A stretch of 5,597 nucleotides of DNA, from contig JAKADE010000210.1 in assembly GCA_021820785.1 (NCBI GenBank), forward strand, positions 1 to 5,597, given 5' to 3'. The stretch comes from Pseudomonadota bacterium (lineage in GTDB: Bacteria > Pseudomonadota > Gammaproteobacteria > Steroidobacterales > Steroidobacteraceae). This document shows, piece by piece, positions 1 through 5,597 of this stretch. The first letter of the stretch is position 1. Every line of letters begins with the position of its first letter. The notes beneath the pieces were generated by a model, which made no database searches, was not told the DNA's origin, and saw only the letters and a program-made list of their open reading frames with translations. A program made the position numbers and the translations under genes.

Positions 1-35
1 ATTCGCGAATTTTCCGGGCTAGCGTGCTGCCTGCA

Positions 36-59
36 GCGCGGCGCGAGGACGCGCCGCGC
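36..59. repeat. Perfect GC hairpin, 10-bp arms, 4-base loop
   Basis: GCGCGGCGCG at 36-45 and CGCGCCGCGC at 50-59 are exact reverse complements around AGGA. It would form a very stable stem as RNA. No T-run follows on either strand, so it is not a standard intrinsic terminator. It ends one base before the 61-80 palindrome. It may be the end of an upstream transcript, a protein-binding site, or chance in GC-rich DNA. Confidence 0.5.
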
Positions 60-60
60 C

Positions 61-80
61 AGATGACCGTTTGGTCATCT
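61..80. promoter_or_regulatory. Perfect palindromic operator candidate
   Basis: AGATGACC at 61-68 and GGTCATCT at 73-80 are exact reverse complements separated by GTTT. The TGACC-N4-GGTCA core resembles operators of TetR-family repressors (RutR, for example, binds a TGACCA-N2-TGGTCA site), and TetR/AcrR repressors commonly control RND pumps. It lies 89 bases upstream of the permease start, in the only stretch of the window able to hold the operon promoter. The symmetry is seen directly; the identity of the regulator is inferred, and no regulator gene is in the window. Confidence 0.6.
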
Positions 81-99
81 TCAGGTCATCTTGCGGTCA
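73..99 (+). repeat. Three GGTCA half-sites with exact 11-bp period
   Basis: GGTCA occurs at 73-77, 84-88 and 95-99. The first two copies extend to GGTCATCTT (73-81 and 84-92). The first copy is also the right arm of the 61-80 palindrome. An 11-bp step places the half-sites on nearly the same face of the helix, as in arrays bound by OmpR-type response regulators or by cooperatively stacking dimers. This may be an extended or composite operator; it could also be a local duplication. Confidence 0.5.
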
Positions 100-117
100 G
101 GCGCGCACCGCTATCGT
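91..117 (+). promoter_or_regulatory. Weak sigma70-like promoter candidate
   Basis: TTGCGG at 91-96 and TATCGT at 112-117 could be -35 and -10 elements, with a short 15-bp spacer. Neither matches consensus well. If used, the -35 would overlap the last two GGTCA half-sites, so a bound regulator would block RNA polymerase. It is the best candidate seen in a GC-rich leader, but weak. Confidence 0.2.
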
Positions 118-126
118 TCGCCCCGT

Positions 127-142
127 GCGGCCGCGCGGCCGC
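127..142. repeat. 16-bp GC palindrome in the permease leader
   Basis: GCGGCCGC is present twice in tandem (127-134 and 135-142), giving a perfect 16-bp palindrome that ends 12 bases before the ribosome binding site of the permease. In mRNA it could form a small stem or pair between transcripts. Function is unknown; low-complexity GC sequence makes chance plausible. Confidence 0.4.
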
Positions 143-152
143 GTGCGATGCG

Positions 153-160
153 AAAGGCGG
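153..160 (+). promoter_or_regulatory. Ribosome binding site deciding the permease start
   Basis: AAAGGCGG lies 8 bases before ATG 169. The other in-frame candidates, TTG 91 and ATG 148, are preceded by CATC- and GC-rich sequence with no purine-rich Shine-Dalgarno, so this site supports 169 as the start. Confidence 0.55.
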
Positions 161-168
161 ATGGGCTG

Positions 169-3100
169 ATGAGTCTGGTGCGGCTCGCGCTGCGGCGCCC
201 CTACACGATATTCGTCCTGGTGGTCGGAGTGATCGCCGGGGCGCTGCTGGCGATCAACAAGATGTCCGCGGACGTCTTCCCGCCGCTCGGCGTGCCGACC
301 ATCTACGTCGCGCAGCCGTACCCGGGCATGACGGCGGCGCAGATGGAGGGATTTCTCACCTACTACTACGAGTACAACTTCCTGTACATCACCGGCATCC
401 GTGAGGTCGAGGCCCGCTCGATCGAGGGTGCGGCGCTGCTGAAGATCACCTTCCAGCCCGGCACCAACATGGCGCAGGCGATGTCCGAGACCGTGCAGTA
501 CGTGAACCGTGCGCACGCCTACATGCCGCCTGGCACCGTGCCGCCGTTCATCGTGCGCTTCGATGCCGGCAGCGTGCCGGTCGGTTATCTCGCTTTTTCC
601 AGTCCGACGCGCACCGTGGCGCAGATGCAGGATCTGGCGCTGAACACGGTGCGCCCGATGTTCGCCACGCTCCCCGGGGTTTCCGCCGAGGCGCCCTTCG
701 GCGGCAGCGCGCGCACTGTGATCGTCTCGCTCGATCCGGCCAAGCTGCAGGCCTACCGCCTCTCCCCCAATCAGGTGGTGAGCGCGATCGCGAAGGCCGA
801 GACCATCAGTCCGGCCGGCAACATCGATCTCGGGACGCGTAATCCGGTCGTGGAGCTGAACTCCATCGCGCGCAACATCACCGATCTGGCCGCAGTGCCG
901 ATCCGCACCGGAACGTTCCCGGCGGTGTTCGTGCGCGACGTCGGCGCCGTTGCTGACGGGGCGGACATTACGACCAGCGTGGCCTTGGTCGACGGGCAGC
1001 CTACCGTTTACCTGCCAGTCACCAAGCGCGCGGATGCCTCGACGCTCACGGTGGTGAACGAAGTGAAGTCGAGCCTCGCGCGCTTCCAGGCTGCGCTGCC
1101 GCCCGACGTGCACGTCAACTACGTGCTCGATCAGTCGCCATTCGTGACCCGCGCCATCGGCAGTCTGACCTTGGAGGGGGCTCTCGGGGCGTTGCTCGCC
1201 GGAGCGATGGTGCTGCTGTTCCTGCGCGACTGGCGCAGCGCCTTCATCGTCGTGCTCAATATCCCGCTCGCGCTGCTCGCGGCGGTCCTCACCCTGTGGC
1301 TCACCGGGCAGAGCATCAACCTCATGACCCTCGGCGGCCTGGTGCTCGCCGTCGGCATCCTGGTCGATCAGTCGACGGTGGTGATCGAGAACATTCACAC
1401 GCACATCGTGCACAAGGAGAGCGTCGAGCGCGCCGTGCTCGACGCCGCGCACGAAGTGGTGATCCCGCTGCTGATCGCGATGCTGTGCGTGGTGGCGGTG
1501 TTCCTGCCGTCCTTCGCCATGCAGGGTGCGGCGCGCGCACTGTTCGTGCCGCTGTCGCTCGCGGTCGGCTTCTCGATGATCGCCTCATACCTGCTCGCAA
1601 ACACGCTGGTGCCGGTGCTGTCGGTCTGGGCGTTCCGGCGTTGGCATCACGCCGGGGAGGCCGCCGAGCGCGATCCGGGCCTGATCGTGCGGCTGCAGGC
1701 GGCCTATGGCCGGCACCTGCGGCCGTTGGTGCGGCGCCGCAAGCGTGTGCTCCTGGGGTACCTGCTCGCCTGCGCCGCCGTGCTGGCGCTGCTCGTGCCG
1801 CGGCTCGGCACCGATATCTTCCCGCGCGCCGAATCCGGTCAGGCTCAGGTGCAGATGCGTCTGCGGCTGCCGCCGGGCACGCGGCTCGAGCTGACGGTAC
1901 AGGCGGTGCAGCGCGTGCTCGGACTGATCAAGCACGACGCCGGGCCGCACTCGATCCAGGTCTCCCTCGCGCTCGCCGGCGTGCACGGCTCGCCGTTCCC
2001 GAGCAATTTCATCTACCTGTGGAACAGCGGTCCGCACGAAGCGGTGCTGCAGGTGCAGTTCCGCCCGTCGGTGCAGCTGGATCTGGCGGCGTTTCGCGAC
2101 CGGCTGCGGCGGGATATCGCCCGTCAGCTGCCGGACGTGCGGGTTTCGTTCGAGCCGGCCGACATCGTCAGCCGGGTGATGAGCTTCGGTGCCTCGACCC
2201 CGATCGAGGTCGACGCCATCGGTCCGGATCTGCGCGCCGATCACGCCTATGCGCAGCGGATCCGTCAGCAGCTCGGCGCGCTCGGCATGCTGCGCGACGT
2301 GCAGTCCGGGCAGCCGCTCGAGTACCCGGCGGTGCGTGTCGACGTGGACCGGGAGCGTGCCGGTCTGCTCGGCGTGACGCAGCACGATGTGATCCAGTCA
2401 CTGACGCCCGCGACCGCATCGAGCCGCTACACGCAGCGCATCTTCTGGGCAGGTCCGAGCGGCATCGCCTACGCGGTGCAGGTGCAGATCCCTCAGCACC
2501 GGCTGCGCTCGCTCGAGGACCTGCGCGACGTGCCGATTGCGAGCCGCGACGGGACCCCGCAACTGCTGCGCAACCTCGGCAGCATCGAGTCCGGCACCGT
2601 GGTCGGGGAGTATGACGATCACGACAATCAACATTATGCCTCGGTGACCGCCAACTTCGAAGGCACGAGTCTCGGGCAGGCCGCCAGTGCCGTTCGGCGC
2701 GCGATCACCGCTGCCGGGGAGCCGCCCGCCGGCGTCACTGTGGCGGTGCGCGGGGAAGTGCAGACGATGGGCGAGCTGATGGGCGCGTTGAGCGGCGGGT
2801 TGCTGCTTGCCGTGTTCGTCATCGCGCTGTTGCTGGTGGCGAACTTCCAGTCCTGGGAGCTCGCGCTCGTGACGATCGCCAGCGTGCCAGCGGTGTTGGT
2901 CGGGGTGGTGGTGATGCTGCTCGCTACCGGCACGACGCTCAATCTCGAGTCGTTCATCGGGGCGATCATGGCCATCGGCGTCGCCATCGCCAACGCCATC
3001 CTGTTCGTCACCTTCGCCGAACGGGCGCGCCTCGCCGGGCAGAGCGCGGCCGAGGCCGGGGTGAGCGGTGCGGTGAGCCGCCTGCGCCCGATCGTCATGA

Positions 3101-3336
3101 CCACGCTGGCGATGATGGCCGGAATGCTGCCGATGGCCGCCGGCTGGGGCGAGGGCGGCCAGCAGGCGGCGCCGCTCGGCCGCGCCGTGATCGGCGGCCT
3201 CGCGCTCGCGACACTCGCGACGCTGTGGGTATTGCCGTCGGTCTTTGCCCTGATTCGCGCGAAGGCGCCGCGCCGCTCGCCTTCGTTGGATCCCGATGAG
3301 CCGGCGCGGCTGCACGATGAGGAGAGACGAGGATGA
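169..3336 (+). CDS. RND-family efflux permease (inner-membrane pump), 1055 aa
   Basis: This is a proton-driven inner-membrane pump of the AcrB/CusA superfamily (ACR_tran) and the energised part of the tripartite system. The full RND layout is visible: TM1 at about residues 12-31, a large periplasmic loop to about 331, TM2-TM6 at about 335-487, TM7 at about 527-545, a second periplasmic loop to about 875, and TM8-TM12 at about 876-1028. The length of 1055 aa is normal for the family. TM4 reads GILVDQSTVVIEN, with D400 aligning to AcrB Asp407 but Q401 replacing Asp408; E407 lies seven residues after D400. TM10 reads GVAIANAILFVTF, with A941 where AcrB has Lys940. The RLRPIVMTT motif (R973) is kept. 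ATG 169 was chosen because MSLVRLALRRPYTIF is a standard RND N-terminus and AGGCGG at 155-160 sits 8 bases upstream. From memory, the DVFPP, YYYEYNFLYITGI and IENIHTH segments match a little-characterised RND group distinct from both AcrB and CzcA/CusA. The substrate is unknown. Family assignment is secure; the subgroup is inferred. Confidence 0.96.
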   Translation: MSLVRLALRRPYTIFVLVVGVIAGALLAINKMSADVFPPLGVPTIYVAQPYPGMTAAQMEGFLTYYYEYNFLYITGIREVEARSIEGAALLKITFQPGTNMAQAMSETVQYVNRAHAYMPPGTVPPFIVRFDAGSVPVGYLAFSSPTRTVAQMQDLALNTVRPMFATLPGVSAEAPFGGSARTVIVSLDPAKLQAYRLSPNQVVSAIAKAETISPAGNIDLGTRNPVVELNSIARNITDLAAVPIRTGTFPAVFVRDVGAVADGADITTSVALVDGQPTVYLPVTKRADASTLTVVNEVKSSLARFQAALPPDVHVNYVLDQSPFVTRAIGSLTLEGALGALLAGAMVLLFLRDWRSAFIVVLNIPLALLAAVLTLWLTGQSINLMTLGGLVLAVGILVDQSTVVIENIHTHIVHKESVERAVLDAAHEVVIPLLIAMLCVVAVFLPSFAMQGAARALFVPLSLAVGFSMIASYLLANTLVPVLSVWAFRRWHHAGEAAERDPGLIVRLQAAYGRHLRPLVRRRKRVLLGYLLACAAVLALLVPRLGTDIFPRAESGQAQVQMRLRLPPGTRLELTVQAVQRVLGLIKHDAGPHSIQVSLALAGVHGSPFPSNFIYLWNSGPHEAVLQVQFRPSVQLDLAAFRDRLRRDIARQLPDVRVSFEPADIVSRVMSFGASTPIEVDAIGPDLRADHAYAQRIRQQLGALGMLRDVQSGQPLEYPAVRVDVDRERAGLLGVTQHDVIQSLTPATASSRYTQRIFWAGPSGIAYAVQVQIPQHRLRSLEDLRDVPIASRDGTPQLLRNLGSIESGTVVGEYDDHDNQHYASVTANFEGTSLGQAASAVRRAITAAGEPPAGVTVAVRGEVQTMGELMGALSGGLLLAVFVIALLLVANFQSWELALVTIASVPAVLVGVVVMLLATGTTLNLESFIGAIMAIGVAIANAILFVTFAERARLAGQSAAEAGVSGAVSRLRPIVMTTLAMMAGMLPMAAGWGEGGQQAAPLGRAVIGGLALATLATLWVLPSVFALIRAKAPRRSPSLDPDEPARLHDEERRG
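3319..3324 (+). promoter_or_regulatory. Strong ribosome binding site for the adaptor gene
   Basis: GAGGAG lies within the last codons of the permease gene, 8 bases before ATG 3333. It is the best Shine-Dalgarno match among the three genes and fixes the adaptor start at the ATGA overlap. Confidence 0.75.
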
Positions 3337-4214
3337 TCCGTAATGCACAGTCCCGCCGAGCGCGCGTGCGCGCCGGGGGCGAACGGTGGCGGGCGGCGAT
3401 GCTGGCCGGATTGGCTGGGTTGGCCGGGGTGACGGGTGCGGCGGGGCTGGCGGCAGCCGGGCAGGCGGATGCGACGCATGCCCCGCCTCTGGTGCTGCCG
3501 GCGCACGTGGTCGCCTACCAGGCCGCACTCATCACCGCGAAGGTGGCCGGTTTCGTCAAACGCATCCCGGTCGATAAGGGCGATCGGATCAAGGCCGGTG
3601 CGCTGATCGCCGTGCTGGAGGTCCCGGAGCTCGAGGCCGACCGGGTGAAGTACCGCGCCCAGCTCGAAGTGGCCGAGCGCAACTTCACCCGCGTGCAGGA
3701 GGCCGCCAAGGCGGCCCCCGATCTGGTCACCCCGCAGCAGGTGGATGTGGAGCGCGGCCGGCTCGAAGTGGCCCGCGCCGAGTTCAGCCGCATCGAGGCG
3801 CTGTTGCGCTATGCGCGGGTCACCGCGCCGTTCTCCGGGACGATTACGGCCCGTTACGTCGATCCGGGCGCGTTCGTGTCGGTCCCGACCGCGGGCACTC
3901 CGCGCGGCGCGGCGATCGTGACGTTGATGAGCTTGAGCCGTGTGCGGGTGCAGATCCCGGTGCCCGAGAACGTCGCCGCGCAGGTTCGCCCGGGTACCGC
4001 GGCGCTGATCAGCAGTCCGTCGCTGCCCGGACGGCACATCCGCGCGAGCGTCACGCGAGTCAGCTACGCCCTGTCGCGCGACAGTCAGACCATGCTCGCG
4101 GAAATCGATACCGCCAATCCCGGTCATGAACTGTTGCCGGGGATGTACGTCTCGGTGCAGCTGACGACGCACCCGGTGCGCGCTCTGGCCGGTACGGCCG
4201 CGGGAGTGCGTTGA
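3333..4214 (+). CDS. RND periplasmic adaptor (membrane fusion protein), short form, 293 aa
   Basis: This is the periplasmic adaptor (HlyD/AcrA-like) that should bridge the permease and the outer-membrane channel. The N-terminus is Arg-rich (residues 8-20) and is followed by a hydrophobic Ala/Gly/Leu stretch at 21-42, a signal peptide or uncleaved anchor; there is no lipobox Cys, so it is not a lipoprotein. The first lipoyl half lies at about 67-96 (ITAKVAGFVKRIPVDKGD), an alpha-hairpin at about 97-160, the second lipoyl half at about 161-183 (ARVTAPFSGTITARY), and the beta-barrel domain at about 195-278, ending in LLPGMYVSVQL. The hairpin tip (R120, A124, T133) is a degenerate version of the RLS motif that contacts TolC-type channels. 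The protein stops 15 residues after the barrel and has no visible membrane-proximal domain; AcrA-like adaptors are usually 350-400 aa. The start overlaps the permease stop as ATGA, and GAGGAG at 3319-3324 lies 8 bases upstream, which favours it over ATG 3399. Role is confident; whether the short form is fully functional is uncertain. Confidence 0.93.
   Translation: MIRNAQSRRARVRAGGERWRAAMLAGLAGLAGVTGAAGLAAAGQADATHAPPLVLPAHVVAYQAALITAKVAGFVKRIPVDKGDRIKAGALIAVLEVPELEADRVKYRAQLEVAERNFTRVQEAAKAAPDLVTPQQVDVERGRLEVARAEFSRIEALLRYARVTAPFSGTITARYVDPGAFVSVPTAGTPRGAAIVTLMSLSRVRVQIPVPENVAAQVRPGTAALISSPSLPGRHIRASVTRVSYALSRDSQTMLAEIDTANPGHELLPGMYVSVQLTTHPVRALAGTAAGVR
4202..4206 (+). promoter_or_regulatory. 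Ribosome binding site for the channel gene
   Basis: GGGAG lies inside the 3' end of the adaptor gene, 7 bases before ATG 4214, and supports that start over the TTG at 4211. The TGATG stop/start overlap points to re-initiation by ribosomes finishing the adaptor. Confidence 0.6.
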
Positions 4215-5563
4215 TGGTCGCGCCGGCCGCTGCGCTGCGCGCGGCGCTTACGCTCGGTATCGTGCTGCTCGGCGCGGGCCTGGCGCATGCCGACGCGCCG
4301 CCGCCCGACGTGCCCGCGACCGTGCAGCGCATCGATCTGGCGACGGCATTGCGTCTGGCGGGGCTCAACAACCTGGATCTGGCGCTGGTGCGCGCCGCGC
4401 AACATCAGGCACAGGCGGCCAATGACGCCACCACGCTGCGGTTCGTGCCCAGCCTGACGATCGGGCAGAGCATGGCTCGGCGCACCGGCGCCGATCAGCA
4501 GACCAGCGGAGCGATGCTCGAGGTGGACAAGAGTCTGTATCGACGGGCGGGCACGGTCGGGTTGTCGGTCGAGCTCGGCGAGGCGATCTTCAGCAAGCTC
4601 GCCGCGCGCCAGCTGCAGCGTGCCGCCGGCGAGGACGTCAACGCGCAGCGCGAAGGGGCGCTGCTCGCCACCGCCAATGCGTATTTCGATCTGGTGGGTG
4701 CAGTGGCTGAACAGGACATCGCCGTGCAGTCGGTGCACATCTCGCAGGACTACCAGTCGCAGCTCGAACGCGCCGCGGCCATCGGCCTGACCAACCGCAG
4801 CGAGGCGCTGCGCCTGGCGGTGCAGACGCAGCAGGCGAGGGTAGCGCTGCGCGGCGCCGAGGCACACGTGCGCACCGCCGCGGCGCGGCTCGCCACGGTA
4901 CTGCGGATCGATCCGGCGGTGGTGCTGACCCCGGCGGAACATCTGGCGGCCGCGCCGCTGCTGGTCAGTCTCGACACGCCACTCACCCAGCTGATCGGCA
5001 CGGCATTGCGCCAGCGTCCGGAACTGAAGGCCAATGCAGCGGCGCTCGCAGCGGCCGAGCATCAGCGCGCCGGGGCCAAATATGGTCCGCTCATTCCTTC
5101 GATCGGGGCGGTCGCGCTGTACGGCGAGGCGCGCGGGGCCGCGGGCGGGCCGATCAGCCCCTACCGCTCCGTACACGACTATGCCGTCGGACTCAGCTGG
5201 CGGTTCGGGCCCGGCGGACTGTTTGATTTCAGCCGCACCGAAGCGGCCGATGCGCAGCTCGAGCGCCGGCAGATCAGCGGGGAGAAGCTGCGTCAGAGCA
5301 TCATTGAGCAGGTGGTGGCCGCGCTCACCGCCGCCCAGGCGGCGCACGATCAGATGCAGATGGCGCAGCAGGGAGTGAATCTTGCCGAGCGCAGTCTTCA
5401 GCTCAGTATGCAGCGGAAGAACTTCGGGGTGTACGCCGTGACCGAGGTGATCCAGGCGCAGCAGGACTTCGCCCGGGCGCGCAGCAGCTACGCCGAAGCG
5501 CTCTCGAACTATGCCAAGGCACAGTACGCCCTGGCCGGGGCGGTCGGGCGACTCGGGGGCTGA
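4214..5563 (+). CDS. TolC/OprM-family outer-membrane efflux channel, 449 aa
   Basis: This is the outer-membrane factor of the system, expected to form a trimeric channel crossing the outer membrane and reaching into the periplasm. A signal peptide is clear: hydrophobic core at residues 10-22 and likely cleavage after AHA (24-26). There is no Cys there, so unlike OprM it should not be lipidated. Two outer-membrane efflux protein repeats follow. The first runs from about 38 to 240 (IDLATALRLAGLNNLDLAL, then long Ala/Gln-rich helices and GLTNRSEALRLAVQTQQAR, ending LATVLRIDP). The second runs from about 255 to 446 (LIGTALRQRPELKANAAAL to the C-terminal helices). Stretches near 77-120 and 293-332 are the likely membrane beta-strands. 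The length is typical. ATG 4214 was chosen over the in-frame TTG 4211: it overlaps the adaptor stop as TGATG and has GGGAG at 4202-4206, 7 bases upstream. Having its own channel gene suggests the pump does not depend on a shared TolC. Family assignment is secure; substrate is unknown. Confidence 0.95.
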   Translation: MVAPAAALRAALTLGIVLLGAGLAHADAPPPDVPATVQRIDLATALRLAGLNNLDLALVRAAQHQAQAANDATTLRFVPSLTIGQSMARRTGADQQTSGAMLEVDKSLYRRAGTVGLSVELGEAIFSKLAARQLQRAAGEDVNAQREGALLATANAYFDLVGAVAEQDIAVQSVHISQDYQSQLERAAAIGLTNRSEALRLAVQTQQARVALRGAEAHVRTAAARLATVLRIDPAVVLTPAEHLAAAPLLVSLDTPLTQLIGTALRQRPELKANAAALAAAEHQRAGAKYGPLIPSIGAVALYGEARGAAGGPISPYRSVHDYAVGLSWRFGPGGLFDFSRTEAADAQLERRQISGEKLRQSIIEQVVAALTAAQAAHDQMQMAQQGVNLAERSLQLSMQRKNFGVYAVTEVIQAQQDFARARSSYAEALSNYAKAQYALAGAVGRLGG

Positions 5564-5597
5564 GGCGCCAGGCCGCCTGTGCCGGCGGACTCAGGCC
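5558..5597 (+). repeat. GC-rich inverted repeats after the operon, possible start of a terminator
   Basis: CCGCC at 5573-5577 pairs with GGCGG at 5584-5588, and GGCTGAG at 5558-5564 can pair with CTCAGGCC at 5590-5597 with one bulged base. Together they could form a nested stem that starts at the stop codon of the channel gene. The window ends here, so a following T-run cannot be checked. A terminator is possible but unproven. Confidence 0.25.

Noticed and set aside
36..59. Intrinsic terminator of an upstream gene
   Set aside because: The stem is strong but no T-run follows on either strand, so it was kept only as an inverted repeat.
91..168. Longer permease N-terminus from TTG 91 or ATG 148
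   Set aside because: The added residues are Arg/Ala-rich and unlike any RND N-terminus, the codons overlap the operator half-sites, and no ribosome binding site precedes either codon.
24..404. 126-codon open frame on the + strand over the leader
   Set aside because: It runs through the palindromes and into the permease in another frame, has no family resemblance, and is Arg/Ala-rich.
97..1452. 451-codon open frame on the minus strand
   Set aside because: Antisense to the well-supported permease; composition dominated by Arg, His, Gly and Asp with no recognisable domain.
1296..2615. 439-codon open frame on the + strand inside the permease gene
   Set aside because: An Ala/Arg-rich alternative frame within conserved permease sequence; no domain and no initiation signal of note.
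169..3336. Heavy-metal (CusA/CzcA) exporter assignment
   Set aside because: The single TM4 Asp with a Glu at +7 recalls metal pumps, but no methionine triad or metal-binding cluster was recognised and the adaptor has no His/Met/Cys-rich metal site, so the substrate was left open.
2634..4172. 512-codon open frame on the minus strand
   Set aside because: It lies antisense to the permease and adaptor, spans their junction, and has the His/Arg/Ala-rich, low-complexity composition expected of shadow frames in GC-rich coding DNA.
4124..5347. 407-codon open frame on the minus strand
   Set aside because: Antisense to the channel gene, with shadow-frame composition and no domain signature.

Overview
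The window holds one compact operon, all on the + strand, encoding a complete tripartite RND-type efflux system of a Gram-negative bacterium. The order is inner-membrane RND permease (169-3336), periplasmic adaptor / membrane fusion protein (3333-4214), then TolC-family outer-membrane channel (4214-5563). The genes are very tightly packed. The permease stop and adaptor start overlap as ATGA, and the adaptor stop and channel start overlap as TGATG, so one mRNA and translational coupling are likely. The DNA is very GC-rich, with strong G/C preference at third codon positions. This suggests a high-GC proteobacterium, but the genus cannot be told from sequence alone.

Region 1-168 is a non-coding leader with several symmetric elements: a 10-bp palindrome at 1-10, a perfect GC hairpin (10-bp arms) at 36-59, a perfect palindrome at 61-80 (AGATGACC-GTTT-GGTCATCT), two further GGTCA copies at 84 and 95 in exact 11-bp phase with the palindrome's right half, and a 16-bp GC palindrome at 127-142. 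The TGACC-N4-GGTCA element looks like an operator for a TetR/AcrR-type repressor or another dimeric regulator. No regulator gene lies in the window. The permease is assigned to ATG 169 rather than the upstream in-frame TTG 91 or ATG 148, because only 169 is followed directly by a normal RND N-terminus and has a plausible ribosome binding site.

The proteins should together export a substrate from the inner membrane or periplasm, across the adaptor, and out through the channel. The substrate cannot be read from the sequence. Two features depart from textbook AcrAB-TolC. First, the permease keeps only one of the paired TM4 aspartates (D400, followed by Q401) and has Ala (A941) at the TM10 position of AcrB Lys940. 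Second, the adaptor (293 aa) ends right after its beta-barrel domain and has almost nothing between its signal/anchor segment and the first lipoyl half, so it appears to lack the membrane-proximal domain. The RND-first gene order also differs from the usual adaptor-first order. After the channel gene only 34 bases remain; they contain GC-rich inverted repeats that may be the start of a terminator cut off by the window edge.
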